Assembly: GCA_016213105.1 (NCBI GenBank)
Contig: JACRBN010000005.1
Span: 186,001-250,000, forward strand
Direction: 5' to 3'
Length of the DNA: 64,000 nt
Origin: Chloroflexota bacterium
Lineage (GTDB): Bacteria > Chloroflexota > Anaerolineae > Anaerolineales > Villigracilaceae
Part shown: piece after piece, positions 40,538 to 51,045 of the stretch
How positions within the stretch are numbered: position 1 is the first letter of the stretch
Layout: each line of letters opens with the position of its first letter
Notes under the pieces: model-generated
Databases searched by the model: none
Seen by the model: the letters and a program-made list of their open reading frames with translations, nothing else
Told to the model about the DNA's origin: nothing
Program-made: the position numbers and the translations under genes

Positions 40538-41272
40538 ATGACCGAACTCGTCGACTCCATCCGTGAACGCTACGAGCAGACCCTGCAGCGCATTGCCGCC
40601 GCCGCCAGATCCGTGGGGCGCGACCCCTCTTCCGTCCGTCTGGTGGTCGTGACCAAGTCCCAGCCGCGCGAGGTGGTTGAGGCCGCCATCCAGGCGGGCG
40701 CAACAATTTTGGGGGAGAACTATCCCGAGGAAGCCGTCGAAAAAATACAATCCATCGCCGCGCAATCTGCGGTAGAATGGCACATGATCGGGCACGTTCA
40801 GAGCCGCAAGGCGCGTTTGGTGCCCGCGAACTTTAACTTGATGCAATCGCTGGACAGCTTGAAGCTGGCCGAACGACTGGATCGCTTCGCCGCCGAGGCG
40901 GGGCGGGTGCTGCCCGTCCTGCTGGAATTCAACGTGGGCGGTGAGGACTCGAAATCGGGCTGGCCCGCCGCGGATGAGTCCCGCTGGGACGCGCTGGCCG
41001 CCTCCCTGAACCCTGTGTTTGACCTGCCTCATCTGGAGGTGCGCGGCCTGATGGTCATGCCGCCCATCGGCGATACCGCGGAGGCTTCGCGCCCGTTTTT
41101 CCAGCACACCCGCCGCCTGCAATCCTTTCTGCGCGAACGCCTGCCGCAGGTGGATTGGTCGGAACTTTCGATGGGCACCAGCACAGACTTCGAGGTGGCG
41201 GTGCAGGAAGGCGCAACCCTGGCGCGGGTGGGAACGGCCATCGTCGGCCCGCGCAATTACAACAAATCATAA
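40538..41272 (+). CDS. yggS: YggS/ProSC family PLP homeostasis protein
   Basis: A 244-aa alanine-racemase-fold protein that binds PLP without known catalysis and balances intracellular vitamin B6. [11 protein letters not shown] contains the PLP-lysine; [42 protein letters not shown] and [26 protein letters not shown] are family signatures. Together with the following yggT and DUF167 genes it forms the widely conserved YggS-YggT-YggU order. ATG 40538 fits the family N-terminus; an upstream in-frame ATG at 40472 does not. Confidence 0.94.
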   Translation: MTELVDSIRERYEQTLQRIAAAARSVGRDPSSVRLVVVTKSQPREVVEAAIQAGATILGENYPEEAVEKIQSIAAQSAVEWHMIGHVQSRKARLVPANFNLMQSLDSLKLAERLDRFAAEAGRVLPVLLEFNVGGEDSKSGWPAADESRWDALAASLNPVFDLPHLEVRGLMVMPPIGDTAEASRPFFQHTRRLQSFLRERLPQVDWSELSMGTSTDFEVAVQEGATLARVGTAIVGPRNYNKS

Positions 41273-41329
41273 GCTGACCTGGCTCAGTACTTACTCGCAG
41301 GATCGGCAAAACAAATACAAGGAGTTTTA

Positions 41330-41578
41330 ATGTCCGGACTGGCACGCGCAATCGACCTGGTGGCCAACCTTTTCATGTGGATCGTGATCGCGAATGTTCT
41401 TCTTTCTTATTTTCTCCCGCCCTATCATTCCGTCCGCCAGGCGCTCGACCAGATCGTGGAACCTTTCCTTGCACCCATCCGCCGCCTTATGCCGAATACG
41501 GGCATGATCGACTTCAGTCCGATGGTCTTGATTCTTTTGATCCAGGTTTTATCCCGCATCCTCATTTCTCTATTTTGA
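41330..41578 (+). CDS. yggT: YggT family membrane protein
   Basis: 82 aa with two transmembrane helices (about 8-28 and 63-82) around the conserved YHSVRQALDQIVEPFLAPIRRLMP loop of YggT proteins, which are associated with the division gene neighbourhood in many bacteria; role unknown. AAGGAG precedes the ATG. Confidence 0.9.
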   Translation: MSGLARAIDLVANLFMWIVIANVLLSYFLPPYHSVRQALDQIVEPFLAPIRRLMPNTGMIDFSPMVLILLIQVLSRILISLF

Positions 41579-41595
41579 TTTGTTAAGAGGCAATC

Positions 41596-41907
41596 ATGAC
41601 CAAACGGAAGTTCCAATTGCACGATGGCAAGAAAGGGGCTGCGCTGGCGGTGCGGGTCACACCGCGCGCCAGCAAAACCAAGATCGTGGAGCTGCTCGAG
41701 GATGGCACCTTGAAGGTTCATCTTGCCGCTCCGCCCGTGGACGACGAGGCCAACCAGGAACTGCTCAAGTTCATGGCCGAAGTGTTGGGCGTGCCCAAGA
41801 CCAGGCTGGACATTGTGGCGGGGCTGGCAGGCCGCGACAAGCTCATCGCCGTCCTCGACATGGACGCCGACACTGCGCACAAGCGCATTCTGGCGTACCT
41901 GGGGTAG
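41596..41907 (+). CDS. DUF167 (YggU) family protein
   Basis: 103 aa. AVRVTPRASKTKI, LKVHLAAPPVDDEANQELLKFMAEVLGV and IVAGLAGRDKLIAV are the DUF167 pattern, a small alpha/beta fold of unknown function. Third gene of the yggS-yggT-yggU set, followed by a strong terminator. Confidence 0.92.
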   Translation: MTKRKFQLHDGKKGAALAVRVTPRASKTKIVELLEDGTLKVHLAAPPVDDEANQELLKFMAEVLGVPKTRLDIVAGLAGRDKLIAVLDMDADTAHKRILAYLG

Positions 41908-41910
41908 TCC

Positions 41911-41955
41911 AAACCAACAGGCCGACTCTGAGAAGAGTCGGCCTGTTGGTTTATT
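41911..41955 (+). terminator. Strong terminator between convergent genes
   Basis: A perfect 19-bp stem: AAACCAACAGGCCGACTCT (41911-41929) with its complement (41934-41952) around GAGA, followed by ATT. The A and T at the two ends make it usable in both directions. It separates the yggU gene from the convergent lytic transglycosylase. Confidence 0.9.
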
Positions 41956-41997
41956 CGGTCTGTTGGAATCCAACGCGGAAAGCCTCCCGCACTCTTT

Positions 41998-44418
41998 TTA
42001 TTGGACGGTGGAACTCCCATACAGCCTGCGGTAGATGACGTAGATCTCGTAGATGTTGCGGATGTACAGGCGCGTCTCTTCGAAGCGGACGATTTCGAGC
42101 AGCAGGTCGGGGTCGCCGCCCGAGAGTCCATACCAGACGCTGGCATTGCCAGGCCCGCCGTTGTAGGCCGCCAGCGCCGCGTATAGATTGCCGTCCAATT
42201 GATCGCGGTTGGCGGCCAGGTAATGCGTCCCAAAACGGACGCTCACGTTGGGGCGGTACAGGTCGCTTTGGATGTACTCGATGGGCCAGCCCAACTGGTT
42301 GGCGATTTGCGCGCCCGTGGCGGGGATGACCTGCATCAGGCCATGCGCTCCCGCTGAGGAACTCACGAAGCCCTCGAATAAACTTTCCTGGCGCACCACG
42401 CTAAAGATGAACAATGGATCGAAGCCCTCGGCCTGGGCATCCGGGATGATCAGGTCGGAGTAGTACAGGCCATAGCGCAGGTGGCTGAAATAGGGCGGCG
42501 CCATCATGGACTCGGTATGATCGTCCAGGCCGGCCAGGGTCAACACCTGTCGCGCCGTGAAAATGGCCGAGCGGTACAGTCCCAGGTCGAGCAGGTAATT
42601 GGCCAGGCGGTAACTGTTGGCGGCGTCGCCGCTGACACTCTCGCGCAGGCTTTCGAATTCCAGGCGGGCATCCTCGTACAATCCCAGATTCCAAAACGCG
42701 GCGCCGCGGATGATGCGTTCATCGGAGGCCAGGGGGCCCAGGCCCTTCAGGTCGGTGTCGGCGGGCAGATTGAAGGTCAGCCTCATCCAGGTGTCGGCGA
42801 CCGAGCGCTCGGCGGCCAGGTCAACGGTCAGTTGCGTGCTGGCGGGCGGCGAAAAGGGCGTGGGATTGGTCAGCAGGTCGCGGGCGCGTTCGCTGTAGTA
42901 TCCGCCCGGGTCCAGGCTTTGGGCCAACTGCCAGGCCTGTTGCATGGCCTCGGTATTGCCCAATTGCTGCTGCGCCTTGCCGATCCACAGATGGGCGCGG
43001 GCGCGGTCCTCCACTTTGATGGCGGATTCCAGGCTGTACGTGAAGGCTCCCATGGCCACCTCGAAATTGCTCTGGCGGTAACGCGCGATGCCCATCATGA
43101 AAAACGCGGTGGAAGCCAGTTCACTGCCCGGATACTGGTTTGCCACCCGCTCCCAAATCGCAGCCGCCTCGTCCAGGCGGTTGTCGCGTTCAAGGATGCG
43201 GGCGGCGCTCATCAGGTAGTCGGGCGCGCTCTCGGATTCGGGAAAGATGGTGGCGAACTCGGTCAGGGTCGCGGCGGCCTGGTCGTAGAAGCCCAGCTCG
43301 GCCCATTGCAGATAGGCCTTCTCGGCCCAGGCTTCGGTCCACTGCGGATGGGTGGAGTAATCTGTGATGAAGATCGAGAATTCAGCCACGGCTTCCTCAG
43401 ATTTGCCCATCTCGCGCAGGGTCAGGGCGCGGTAATAATGCGCCGTGCCGTCGTTGATGGGATTGGCGGTCAGGTAGCGGTCGAGGGCTTGCAGGGCCAC
43501 ATCATATTGTCCCGCGAAGTAATCAACCAGCCCGCGGTCGAGGTCGCTGACCTCCACACCTGCATTGACCAGTTCCACCAGACTCAGATAGGAATAATAG
43601 GAAAGAGGATAGCTTTCCACGGCCAGGCGGAAGCGGGCGTGCGCATCCTCGCTTTGACCGAGGGCGCGGTACGCCAGCCCGGAGAGATACGCCACCTGGG
43701 CGCGCAGGTAGTCGTTGGAGGTGCGGGCCGCAATGCCGTCATAAAGCGCCAGGGCTTCCTCATTCTCGCCGAGGCTGGCGCGGGTCTGCGCCACCTTGAG
43801 ATCGACGAAGATGCCGTCGTCAAGGCGCGGAGCCTGGAGGGCGGCGAGGTAGGCGGCCAGGGCAGCCGTGTGATCGCCTGTGGCGGTCAGCGCATCGCCG
43901 CGTAACTCTTGCGTGTAGGCATCCAGGACACCGGGGCGCAGGGTGAGGTAGACCTGCCAGGCGGAGGCGGCTTCCGTGAAGCGATCCATCTCGTTGTATA
44001 CCAGCCCTTGCAGGAAGTAGGATTCGGGGTAGACGCTGGAATTGGTATATTCGTTTTGGATTGTTTGCAGCACAGCCAGGGTGTCGGAATAGCGGCCGTC
44101 GGTGTACAGGGTGCGGGCCTCGCCCCATTTGGCGGCGGCGCGCACGGCGGGATCGGAGGAATCCTGGTAGGCGGTCTGGTACAGCCCCAGGGCCAGGTCA
44201 TAGTCGCCGTTGAACAGCGAGCGGTCGCCGCTGGACACGCGGATGACGGGCGCGGGCGTGGGGGTGATGGTTGGGATCGGCGAGGGCGTGATGGTGGGGG
44301 TGAGGCTGGGGGTGACTGTCTCGGTGGGAGACAGGGCGGGCAAGCCCGAGGGCAGGCTGCAGGCCGCGATGGCGGTGACAAGCAAAAGTCCCAGCACGAG
44401 GCGGAGGGTCCGTTTCAT
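41998..44418 (-). CDS. Lipoprotein lytic transglycosylase with TPR-like repeats
   Basis: An 806-aa lipoprotein. Signal peptide with lipobox TAIAACS (Cys near 20), then a TP-rich linker, then many TPR-like helical hairpins (about 60-620) as in Slt70. The C-terminal SLT domain has RQESLFEGFVSSSAGAHGLMQVIPATG (catalytic Glu in QES) and NLYAALAAYNGGPGN. It cleaves peptidoglycan with 1,6-anhydro ring formation outside the membrane. I start at 44418, because the upstream frame has no signal peptide. Convergent with the yggU gene. Confidence 0.92.
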   Translation of the reverse strand: MKRTLRLVLGLLLVTAIAACSLPSGLPALSPTETVTPSLTPTITPSPIPTITPTPAPVIRVSSGDRSLFNGDYDLALGLYQTAYQDSSDPAVRAAAKWGEARTLYTDGRYSDTLAVLQTIQNEYTNSSVYPESYFLQGLVYNEMDRFTEAASAWQVYLTLRPGVLDAYTQELRGDALTATGDHTAALAAYLAALQAPRLDDGIFVDLKVAQTRASLGENEEALALYDGIAARTSNDYLRAQVAYLSGLAYRALGQSEDAHARFRLAVESYPLSYYSYLSLVELVNAGVEVSDLDRGLVDYFAGQYDVALQALDRYLTANPINDGTAHYYRALTLREMGKSEEAVAEFSIFITDYSTHPQWTEAWAEKAYLQWAELGFYDQAAATLTEFATIFPESESAPDYLMSAARILERDNRLDEAAAIWERVANQYPGSELASTAFFMMGIARYRQSNFEVAMGAFTYSLESAIKVEDRARAHLWIGKAQQQLGNTEAMQQAWQLAQSLDPGGYYSERARDLLTNPTPFSPPASTQLTVDLAAERSVADTWMRLTFNLPADTDLKGLGPLASDERIIRGAAFWNLGLYEDARLEFESLRESVSGDAANSYRLANYLLDLGLYRSAIFTARQVLTLAGLDDHTESMMAPPYFSHLRYGLYYSDLIIPDAQAEGFDPLFIFSVVRQESLFEGFVSSSAGAHGLMQVIPATGAQIANQLGWPIEYIQSDLYRPNVSVRFGTHYLAANRDQLDGNLYAALAAYNGGPGNASVWYGLSGGDPDLLLEIVRFEETRLYIRNIYEIYVIYRRLYGSSTVQ

Positions 44419-44531
44419 GCTGGGACTTATACTGGTAAAGTGAGCGGGTGTCAACCGCCCCACCTTTGGGCAAACCCTTGCTTTGCGCAAAGAGATGGGA
44501 TTTTTGTCCCGCAGTTGCAGCGCGGGTACCT

Positions 44532-44578
44532 GCCCTTCGACTACGCCGCGCAAAGAACACGCGGCTCCGCTCAGGGCG
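44532..44578. repeat. Half-copy of the GCCCTTCGAC...CTCAGGGC palindromic repeat
   Basis: GCCCTTCGACTACGCCGCG, a short spacer, then GCGGCTCCGCTCAGGGC. It matches the inner right arm of the MITE-like elements at 32756 and 38093. It lies between the ABC permease and transglycosylase genes. Confidence 0.65.
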
Positions 44579-44590
44579 GAGTCTTGAAAC

Positions 44591-45535
44591 TTACGTGTAT
44601 TCGCCCACTTTTTCCAGCATCTTGTACGGGTCGAAGGCATCGCGCAGACCGTCGCCGATGTAGTTGACCGAGATGATGCTCAGGAAAATCATGATGCCTG
44701 GGAAGACCGCCAGCCAGGGATAGCGGATGAAGTGTTCCTGCGCATCGCTGAGCAGGTTGCCCCAGGAGGGCGTAGGCGGCTGGATGCCGAAGCCGAGGAA
44801 GCTCAATCCCGCCTCCTGGATGATGGCATACCCGAGCTGCAGGGTGGCCTCGACGATGATCGGGCCGACGCTGTTGGGCAGGATGTGCCCGAGGATGATG
44901 CGGGCGTCCGAGGCGCCCAGCGCGCGCGCCGCGTTGACGTAGTCCATCTCACGCAGGGTCAGGAAGGCGGCCCGCACCAGGCGGGCAAAGGTCATCCACG
45001 AGAGGATGCCGATCACGAAGCTGATGGTGAAGACGCTGTTGCGCTGAAAGAGCGGAAATTCCACTTCGCGCAGGATGGCCGCCAGCAGGATCAGCACCAG
45101 GAAGGGCGGCAGGGACAGGAAGGCGTCTGTGATGCGCATCAGGATGGCGTCCAGCTTGCCGCCGTAATAGCCCGCAATCGCGCCGATGGGCACGCCGATG
45201 ATCAGAGCGATGCCCACGGCGATCCCGCCCACCGCCAGTGAGATGCGCCCACCGTACAGGATGCGCGTCAGCAGATCGGTGCCGAGCGCGTCGGTGCCGA
45301 ACCAGTGCGCGGCGGAGGGGGCTTCGAAGCGTTCGGACAGGCTGGAGGCTTCGGGGTCATACGGTGAGACGAAGGCAAAGACGGTCAGCGCGATGAGCAG
45401 GCCAAAAACGATCAAGCCTCCGATGGCGCCCTTGTGGCGCAGGAAGCGCCGCCAGACATTGCCGAACAGATTGACCTGCGACTCGAGCGGATGCGGGAAT
45501 TCGGGGGTGCCCTTGATGGCGGCGAGGTCAGCCAT
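44591..45535 (-). CDS. Oligopeptide-type ABC transporter permease, DppC/OppC-like
   Basis: A 314-aa inner-membrane permease. HWFGTDALGTDLLTRILYGGRISLAVG and DYVNAARALGASDARIILGHILPN are the OppC N-terminal and EAA-loop signatures. Six or so helices. The start is ATG 45535, two bases past the stop of the upstream permease gene. It pairs with the DppB-like protein. The ATPase genes are not in the window. Confidence 0.92.
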   Translation of the reverse strand: MADLAAIKGTPEFPHPLESQVNLFGNVWRRFLRHKGAIGGLIVFGLLIALTVFAFVSPYDPEASSLSERFEAPSAAHWFGTDALGTDLLTRILYGGRISLAVGGIAVGIALIIGVPIGAIAGYYGGKLDAILMRITDAFLSLPPFLVLILLAAILREVEFPLFQRNSVFTISFVIGILSWMTFARLVRAAFLTLREMDYVNAARALGASDARIILGHILPNSVGPIIVEATLQLGYAIIQEAGLSFLGFGIQPPTPSWGNLLSDAQEHFIRYPWLAVFPGIMIFLSIISVNYIGDGLRDAFDPYKMLEKVGEYT

Positions 45536-45537
45536 GA

Positions 45538-46581
45538 TTACTCCGAGTACCGCACGCGCGGGTCGAGCATGGCGTACAGCACGTCCGCCAGCAGGTTGGA
45601 CAGGATGATGAAGGCCGCGCCGATGATCAGCACCGCCATCAGCAGGGGATAATCGCGCTCCACGGCAGACTGGTAGTACAGGCGTCCCATCCCAGGCCAG
45701 GAGAAGATCGTCTCCACCAGCACCGCGCCGGTGAAGATGTAGGGCAGGTCGAGCGCCACCAGCGTGACGATGGGGATGAGCGCGTTGCGCAGGGCGTGTA
45801 TGTACACGACACGATTTTGTGAGGCGCCCTTGGCGCGCGCCGTGCGCAGGTAATCGAGCGGCAGTATTTCGAGCATGCTCGAGCGGATGAAGCGCGAATA
45901 CCAAGCCACCCAGCCCAAGGCCCCCGTCAGCACGGGCAGGATCAGATGGCTGATGCGGTCCGGGAGGGAGAATTCGCCTTCGAGCGAGCTCATCTGGCCG
46001 GGCGGCAGCAGCGGCTCGCCCGTGAAGGGATTCTTCAGCCAGACGTAGAAGATGATGATCAGCAACAATCCCAGCCAGAACTCGGGGATGGCCTGTCCCG
46101 CAAAGGAGAAGGTGGTGGCGATGAAGTCGAACAGCGAATATTGTCGCACCGCCGAGAGGATGCCGATGGGGATGGCGATCAGCAGGGCCAGCAGCATGGT
46201 AATGGACATCAGGTAGATGGTGTTGGGAAAACGCTGGCCGATCTCATCGAGCACGGGTTGGCGGGTGCGGTACGAAAAGCCAAAGTCCCCGCGCAGGATG
46301 CCCAGGCGGCTGCCGGGCGCATCGGCCACAGAGTCGCCGTCCGTGTCCACCCGTGTCCAGTCGTTGCCAACCAGCCAGTAGACGTATTGCAGCGGGAGCG
46401 GTTTGTCCAGCCCAAATTGGCGCTTGAGCAGTTCAGCCTGTTCGGGGCGCAGGCGGCGTCCCTGTCCATACGCGGAGAGGGGTCCGCCTGGCGCCAAGTT
46501 GACCAGCCCAAACAGGATGATGCTCAACAGGAAAAGCAGGAAAACAGTTTGTACGAGACGGCGGGCTATGTAGGTGGTCAC
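45538..46581 (-). CDS. Oligopeptide-type ABC transporter permease, DppB/OppB-like
   Basis: A 347-aa permease: YIARRLVQTVFLLFLLSIILFGL (helix 1), GLDKPLPLQYVYWL, and the EAA loop DYLRTARAKGASQNRVVYIHALRNALIPI. An insert at about 75-95 (VDTDGDSVADAPGS) reads like a short calcium-binding-type loop facing outside. Start: GTG 46581 has AAGGA 6 bases upstream; a TTG at 46587 would add two residues but abuts the ribosome site. It follows the binding protein after a long hairpin. Confidence 0.92.
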   Translation of the reverse strand: MTTYIARRLVQTVFLLFLLSIILFGLVNLAPGGPLSAYGQGRRLRPEQAELLKRQFGLDKPLPLQYVYWLVGNDWTRVDTDGDSVADAPGSRLGILRGDFGFSYRTRQPVLDEIGQRFPNTIYLMSITMLLALLIAIPIGILSAVRQYSLFDFIATTFSFAGQAIPEFWLGLLLIIIFYVWLKNPFTGEPLLPPGQMSSLEGEFSLPDRISHLILPVLTGALGWVAWYSRFIRSSMLEILPLDYLRTARAKGASQNRVVYIHALRNALIPIVTLVALDLPYIFTGAVLVETIFSWPGMGRLYYQSAVERDYPLLMAVLIIGAAFIILSNLLADVLYAMLDPRVRYSE

Positions 46582-46600
46582 TTCCAATCCTTAAGTGGAA

Positions 46601-46631
46601 AGTGACAGTCACTTTGGAAGTGACTGTCACT
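46601..46631 (-). terminator. Intercistronic hairpin between binding protein and permeases
   Basis: AGTGACAGTCACT and AGTGACTGTCACT, perfect 13-bp arms with a 5-base loop. Such hairpins behind binding-protein genes usually stabilise their mRNA or partly terminate transcription, so more binding protein than permease is made. No T-run, so partial read-through is expected. Confidence 0.7.
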
Positions 46632-46639
46632 CGTTATTT

Positions 46640-48355
46640 CTATTTGAGCTTCCAATCCGCGATGTTCCAGGTCACCAGATCGTTGATCGAGGATTGCACG
46701 CCTTCGAGGCGGCTGGAGTAGGCGTCCGCGTTGGGGACGGTGAAGAGCAGGATGACGGGCGCTTCCTGGTCGAGGATGTCGGCCATCTTGCAGAAGGTTG
46801 CCTGGCGGCTGGCTTCGTCGAGGGTGTAGGCCTCGTCGATCAGCGCGTCGAGCTCCTCGTTCTTCCAGTGCGCCAGGTTCCAGCCGTAGCCGGGGGTGGC
46901 GGCTTCGATGGAATACAACTCCCACAGAAAATCGGTGGGATCGACGCCCGCGTAGCCGTCGTCCCAGAGGTCGACGTCGAAATTGCCGCTCAGTTCGATG
47001 CCGCCGCTTTCGGCGTCAGCCCACAGCACGCTTCCCTCGACCACGGTCAGCTCCATCTGGATGCCGACCTTGCCGAGCATTTCAGCGATCAATTGCTGGG
47101 TCAGTTCGAGCGGCTCGCCGTATTCCGCATAGGTAATGAACTCCATGCGCATTTCGTAGCCCTCTGCGGCGCTGGCGCAGCCGTGACATTCGCGCATGCC
47201 GTCGTTGTCCGTGTCGGTCCAGCCCGCTTCTTCGAGCAGGGCCTGGGCCGCTTCGGGGTCGTAGACCGGGCGTGGCACGTCGCAATTGTTGTACGGCGGG
47301 CGGAAGAATTCCGTCCATTGGGGATGGCCGAGGCCGAAGAAGATCTCGTTGTTGAGGGTGTCCACGTCGACCGCCATGCGGATGGCCTGCCTGACGCGCA
47401 CGTCCGAGAGGATCGGATGGGGCGCGGCTTTCGCGTCGACCGTTCCCTTTTCGGCTTGGTTCATGAACAGGCGCATCACGAAGCGGTCGGAAGGACTCAG
47501 GCTGACTTTGGCTTTGTCCGAATCCTTCAAATCGTTGATGGTATTGACGTTGATCCACATGTCGATGTCGGCGTCGCCCTGCTGGATCATGGTCTTGCGC
47601 ACCGAATCATCCGGGACGATCTGCACGGTCACCTTGTCGATCTCGGGCTTGCCCGCCGCGAAGTATTTTTCGTTTCTGACGAAGGTCATGTGGTCGCCTT
47701 CGATCCAGTCCTGTAGAATGAAGGGCCCGTCGCTCAAGGGCTGGCGGCCGCAATCCCAGGCTACGAAGCCCTGCGTCGCATCGCAGTAATGCGCGGGCCA
47801 GATGGCGATCTGCTCGCCGCCGAACTGGGTAAGGTAGCCCGGGTAAATGGCGGAGTAGTTGACGATGAAGGTGTATTGATCGACCTGCTCGACCGATTCA
47901 ATCGAGTCGATGCCCGGAATCCAGGAACCCGTCTCGGGATTTTGGATGGCCTCCCAGGTGAAGAGCACGTCATCGGCGGTGACGGGTTTTCCGTCCTGCC
48001 ACTGCACATCCTGGCGCAGCTTCCAGGTCACGGACATGCTGCCCGCTTCTTCGTCTACGGTCACGCCGCCATTTTCAAGGGTCGGCAGTTCCGCGGCCAG
48101 TTCGGGGAACACGACCCCGTTCGGGTCCACGTCGGTCATGCCGAGCAGCACCAGTTCCATCACCAGCGCATCGAAGCCCGTATCCGCCACCATTGGGTTG
48201 AAGGAAGGCGGGTCTTCGCTGATGACGATTTTGATGGCTTTCTCGTCGGTCGTATTGGTTGTTGGGGTGGATGAGGTGGTTTGACAGCCTAGCAGGCTGA
48301 GCATCGACACTGATATGAGGGTCAGTAGAGCGAGTGTTCGGTACATCGTGGACAT
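46640..48355 (-). CDS. Peptide/oligosaccharide ABC transporter substrate-binding lipoprotein
   Basis: A 571-aa SBP_bac_5-family protein. Signal peptide with lipobox LSLLGC (Cys near 24), then TTSSTPTT linker. EDPPSFNPMVAD, VTWKLRQDVQWQDGKPVTADDVLFTWEAI, DGPFILQDWIEGDHMTFVRNEKYF and DVRVRQAIRMAVD are the family motifs. It captures peptides, nickel complexes or glycans outside the cell and delivers them to the two permeases downstream. ATG 48355 has a perfect AGGAGG. An insert with DTDNDGMRECHGC near 380-395 looks like a metal-binding loop. Confidence 0.93.
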   Translation of the reverse strand: MSTMYRTLALLTLISVSMLSLLGCQTTSSTPTTNTTDEKAIKIVISEDPPSFNPMVADTGFDALVMELVLLGMTDVDPNGVVFPELAAELPTLENGGVTVDEEAGSMSVTWKLRQDVQWQDGKPVTADDVLFTWEAIQNPETGSWIPGIDSIESVEQVDQYTFIVNYSAIYPGYLTQFGGEQIAIWPAHYCDATQGFVAWDCGRQPLSDGPFILQDWIEGDHMTFVRNEKYFAAGKPEIDKVTVQIVPDDSVRKTMIQQGDADIDMWINVNTINDLKDSDKAKVSLSPSDRFVMRLFMNQAEKGTVDAKAAPHPILSDVRVRQAIRMAVDVDTLNNEIFFGLGHPQWTEFFRPPYNNCDVPRPVYDPEAAQALLEEAGWTDTDNDGMRECHGCASAAEGYEMRMEFITYAEYGEPLELTQQLIAEMLGKVGIQMELTVVEGSVLWADAESGGIELSGNFDVDLWDDGYAGVDPTDFLWELYSIEAATPGYGWNLAHWKNEELDALIDEAYTLDEASRQATFCKMADILDQEAPVILLFTVPNADAYSSRLEGVQSSINDLVTWNIADWKLK

Positions 48356-48533
48356 TCGTCCTCCTGTCAAGATAATGGGGAATAGCGAACGGGTCGTATT
48401 ATTGCACATAACCCCCTCGATGTTAAGGTTTTTGAGAAATGAATATCGAACTTGCAGTCCCTGGGAAGGTTAACATTTTGTCCGGCGAAGGCGCTGGGCA
48501 AATCAGTTACAATCATTTCGAAAGCGAGGCCTC

Positions 48534-49570
<1,037 letters not shown>

Positions 49571-49577
<7 letters not shown>

Positions 49578-49723
49578 GCGGAGTGAGGACATGCTCTTCG
49601 TCCGAGCGCAGTCGAAGGGCAGGTTGCTGGAATGAATACTGTCCCATAATACGTGCGCTTCGACTGCGGGCAAAGAACGCCCCTCCGCTCAGCGCGGACC
49701 CCTCGTCCGAACGCAGTCGAAGG
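49571..49723. repeat. Dispersed CCCTGAGCGGAG/GCAGTCGAAGGG repeat
   Basis: GCCCTGAGCGGAG then GAGCGCAGTCGAAGGGC, followed by diverged inverted versions (GCTTCGACTGCGGGC, CCCTCCGCTCAGCGCG, ACGCAGTCGAAGGG). Same family as 32756, 38093 and 44532. It supplies the stop codon of mtnA and was the target of the ISAs1 element. Confidence 0.7.
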
Positions 49724-49733
49724 GTGGGGTTGC

Positions 49734-50954
49734 TAGGGCAATCGCATCTAAATTCCAGAGGTGAGCACCTTAAGCAAGTAATCTTCCTTCCAACCGGCCT
49801 GCAGTTGTTTGGCGTGAATACCACCTTTGGCTGTTTTCTCCTGTTTGAGCAGGTTTAGAGCAATATGGCGAAGGACAGCCAGGTTTTCAGGGGCTTGATC
49901 TTTGCGGACGCGACTGTAGTCTTCATTCATGGCAACGTCCAGAACCCAGTGTAGTTCATTTTCAATCGACCAGTGTTTGCGAACCACATGCAGAATTCGT
50001 TCAGCATCACTGGATAAACTGGAGATATAGTACCGAACATACTTTGACTCTTTGTCTCCAATACTGCGTGTGCAAATGACCATGGCAATACTCAGCAGCC
50101 CGGCCCAGTTTTCCAAGCCGCGTATCAGGTTCAGATAGGCAGGATCGGACGTGCTCCAGCATTCACGCATATCCATTCTGCCGTGTCCTTTGCTCACCGT
50201 CTTTTTGTATTCAAAAGCAGCATATTTGAAATCTTGAGCTTGATCCACGGCAAATAGAACCGAAATATCTTCAAACAGGTGTCCCTGATTCTCTTTGACA
50301 CTCAGCACATAGTCCGCATTTGCTTCCACAATAGTTTTGGCAATGTTCGTTTGGGTTCCCATGGCGTCTATCGTCACGATACAGCCTGAAACATCCAGTA
50401 GTTTGAGTAATTCTGGGATTGCAGTGATTTCATTCGACTTTTCATCCACTTTGCGCTGTCCCAGGACAATTTCGTTTTCTGCCGCCCAGGCACTCACCAT
50501 GTAAATCGCTCGTTTTCCAAGTCGCTTATCATTGGAGCCACGCAAACACTTACCGTCTATGTTGATGACCTGCCCTTGAATGATGCCATTGACTGCTAAA
50601 ACCCATTCGTAAAATGCCAACTGAAATTGTTGAGCATCAATCCTGGAGAACACCCGTCCAAATGTATCGTGCGAAGGAATTCCATTGGGAAGTTCCAAAA
50701 ATGTCTTCAGCCAGGGCAACTTACTTTTGCCAAAAAGTTCGATGTCTACCCAACCTTCCGCCCCGCAAATGACTGCGCAAATCGCAATGACAATGATGTC
50801 GATCAACTTATGCTCTTTCGTTCGATCCTTGCGTGGATCGGTTACTTTGCTAAAATGTTCTTCGATCACCTTCAATGACTTCTTGGGCATGGCTACCTCC
50901 ATCTGATAGCCATTTTTACCTCAACTTAGTCCCATTTTAGATGCGATTGCCCTG
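49734..50954 (-). mobile_element. ISAs1-family insertion sequence with 10-bp target duplication
   Basis: A 1221-bp element. Terminal inverted repeat TAGGGCAATCGCATCTAAA (49734) / TTTAGATGCGATTGCCCTG (ending 50954), 18 of 19 matched. GTGGGGTTGC is directly repeated on both sides (49724-49733 and 50955-50964), a clean target-site duplication. It carries one transposase gene. Intact ends and duplication imply recent arrival. Confidence 0.92.
49748..50890 (-). CDS. ISAs1-family transposase
   Basis: A 380-aa DDE transposase. The N-terminal ISAs1 region ([36 protein letters not shown]) and the core with [20 protein letters not shown] and [38 protein letters not shown] (catalytic Glu region) are all present, so it is probably functional. 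ATG 50890 is chosen because GGAGG lies 5 bases upstream; a second ATG at 50902 precedes that ribosome site. Confidence 0.93.
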   Translation of the reverse strand: MPKKSLKVIEEHFSKVTDPRKDRTKEHKLIDIIVIAICAVICGAEGWVDIELFGKSKLPWLKTFLELPNGIPSHDTFGRVFSRIDAQQFQLAFYEWVLAVNGIIQGQVINIDGKCLRGSNDKRLGKRAIYMVSAWAAENEIVLGQRKVDEKSNEITAIPELLKLLDVSGCIVTIDAMGTQTNIAKTIVEANADYVLSVKENQGHLFEDISVLFAVDQAQDFKYAAFEYKKTVSKGHGRMDMRECWSTSDPAYLNLIRGLENWAGLLSIAMVICTRSIGDKESKYVRYYISSLSSDAERILHVVRKHWSIENELHWVLDVAMNEDYSRVRKDQAPENLAVLRHIALNLLKQEKTAKGGIHAKQLQAGWKEDYLLKVLTSGI

Positions 50955-50972
50955 GTGGGGTTGCAGAATGTT

Positions 50973-51045
50973 TTGACAATCCACCCATCCCGTGTTAAAC
51001 TCAGCGCGCTCGTAAAACAGCGCACTCGCGAGAGTGCGCCTTTTT
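50973..51045 (+). promoter_or_regulatory. Promoter followed by a terminator hairpin, upstream of the PfkB gene
   Basis: TTGACA (50973-50978), 17 bp, TAAACT (50996-51001). About 18 bases later is GCGCACTC-GCGA-GAGTGCGC (51020-51039), then CTTTTTC: a textbook intrinsic terminator, before the start codon at 51068. It could be the old mtnA terminator, or an attenuator of the new transcript. Confidence 0.65.

Noticed and set aside
42481-43905. 474-aa plus-strand ORF
   Set aside because: Antisense to the lytic transglycosylase, which has signal peptide, TPR and SLT motifs.
46595-47716. 373-aa plus-strand ORF
   Set aside because: Antisense to the substrate-binding protein; no domain.
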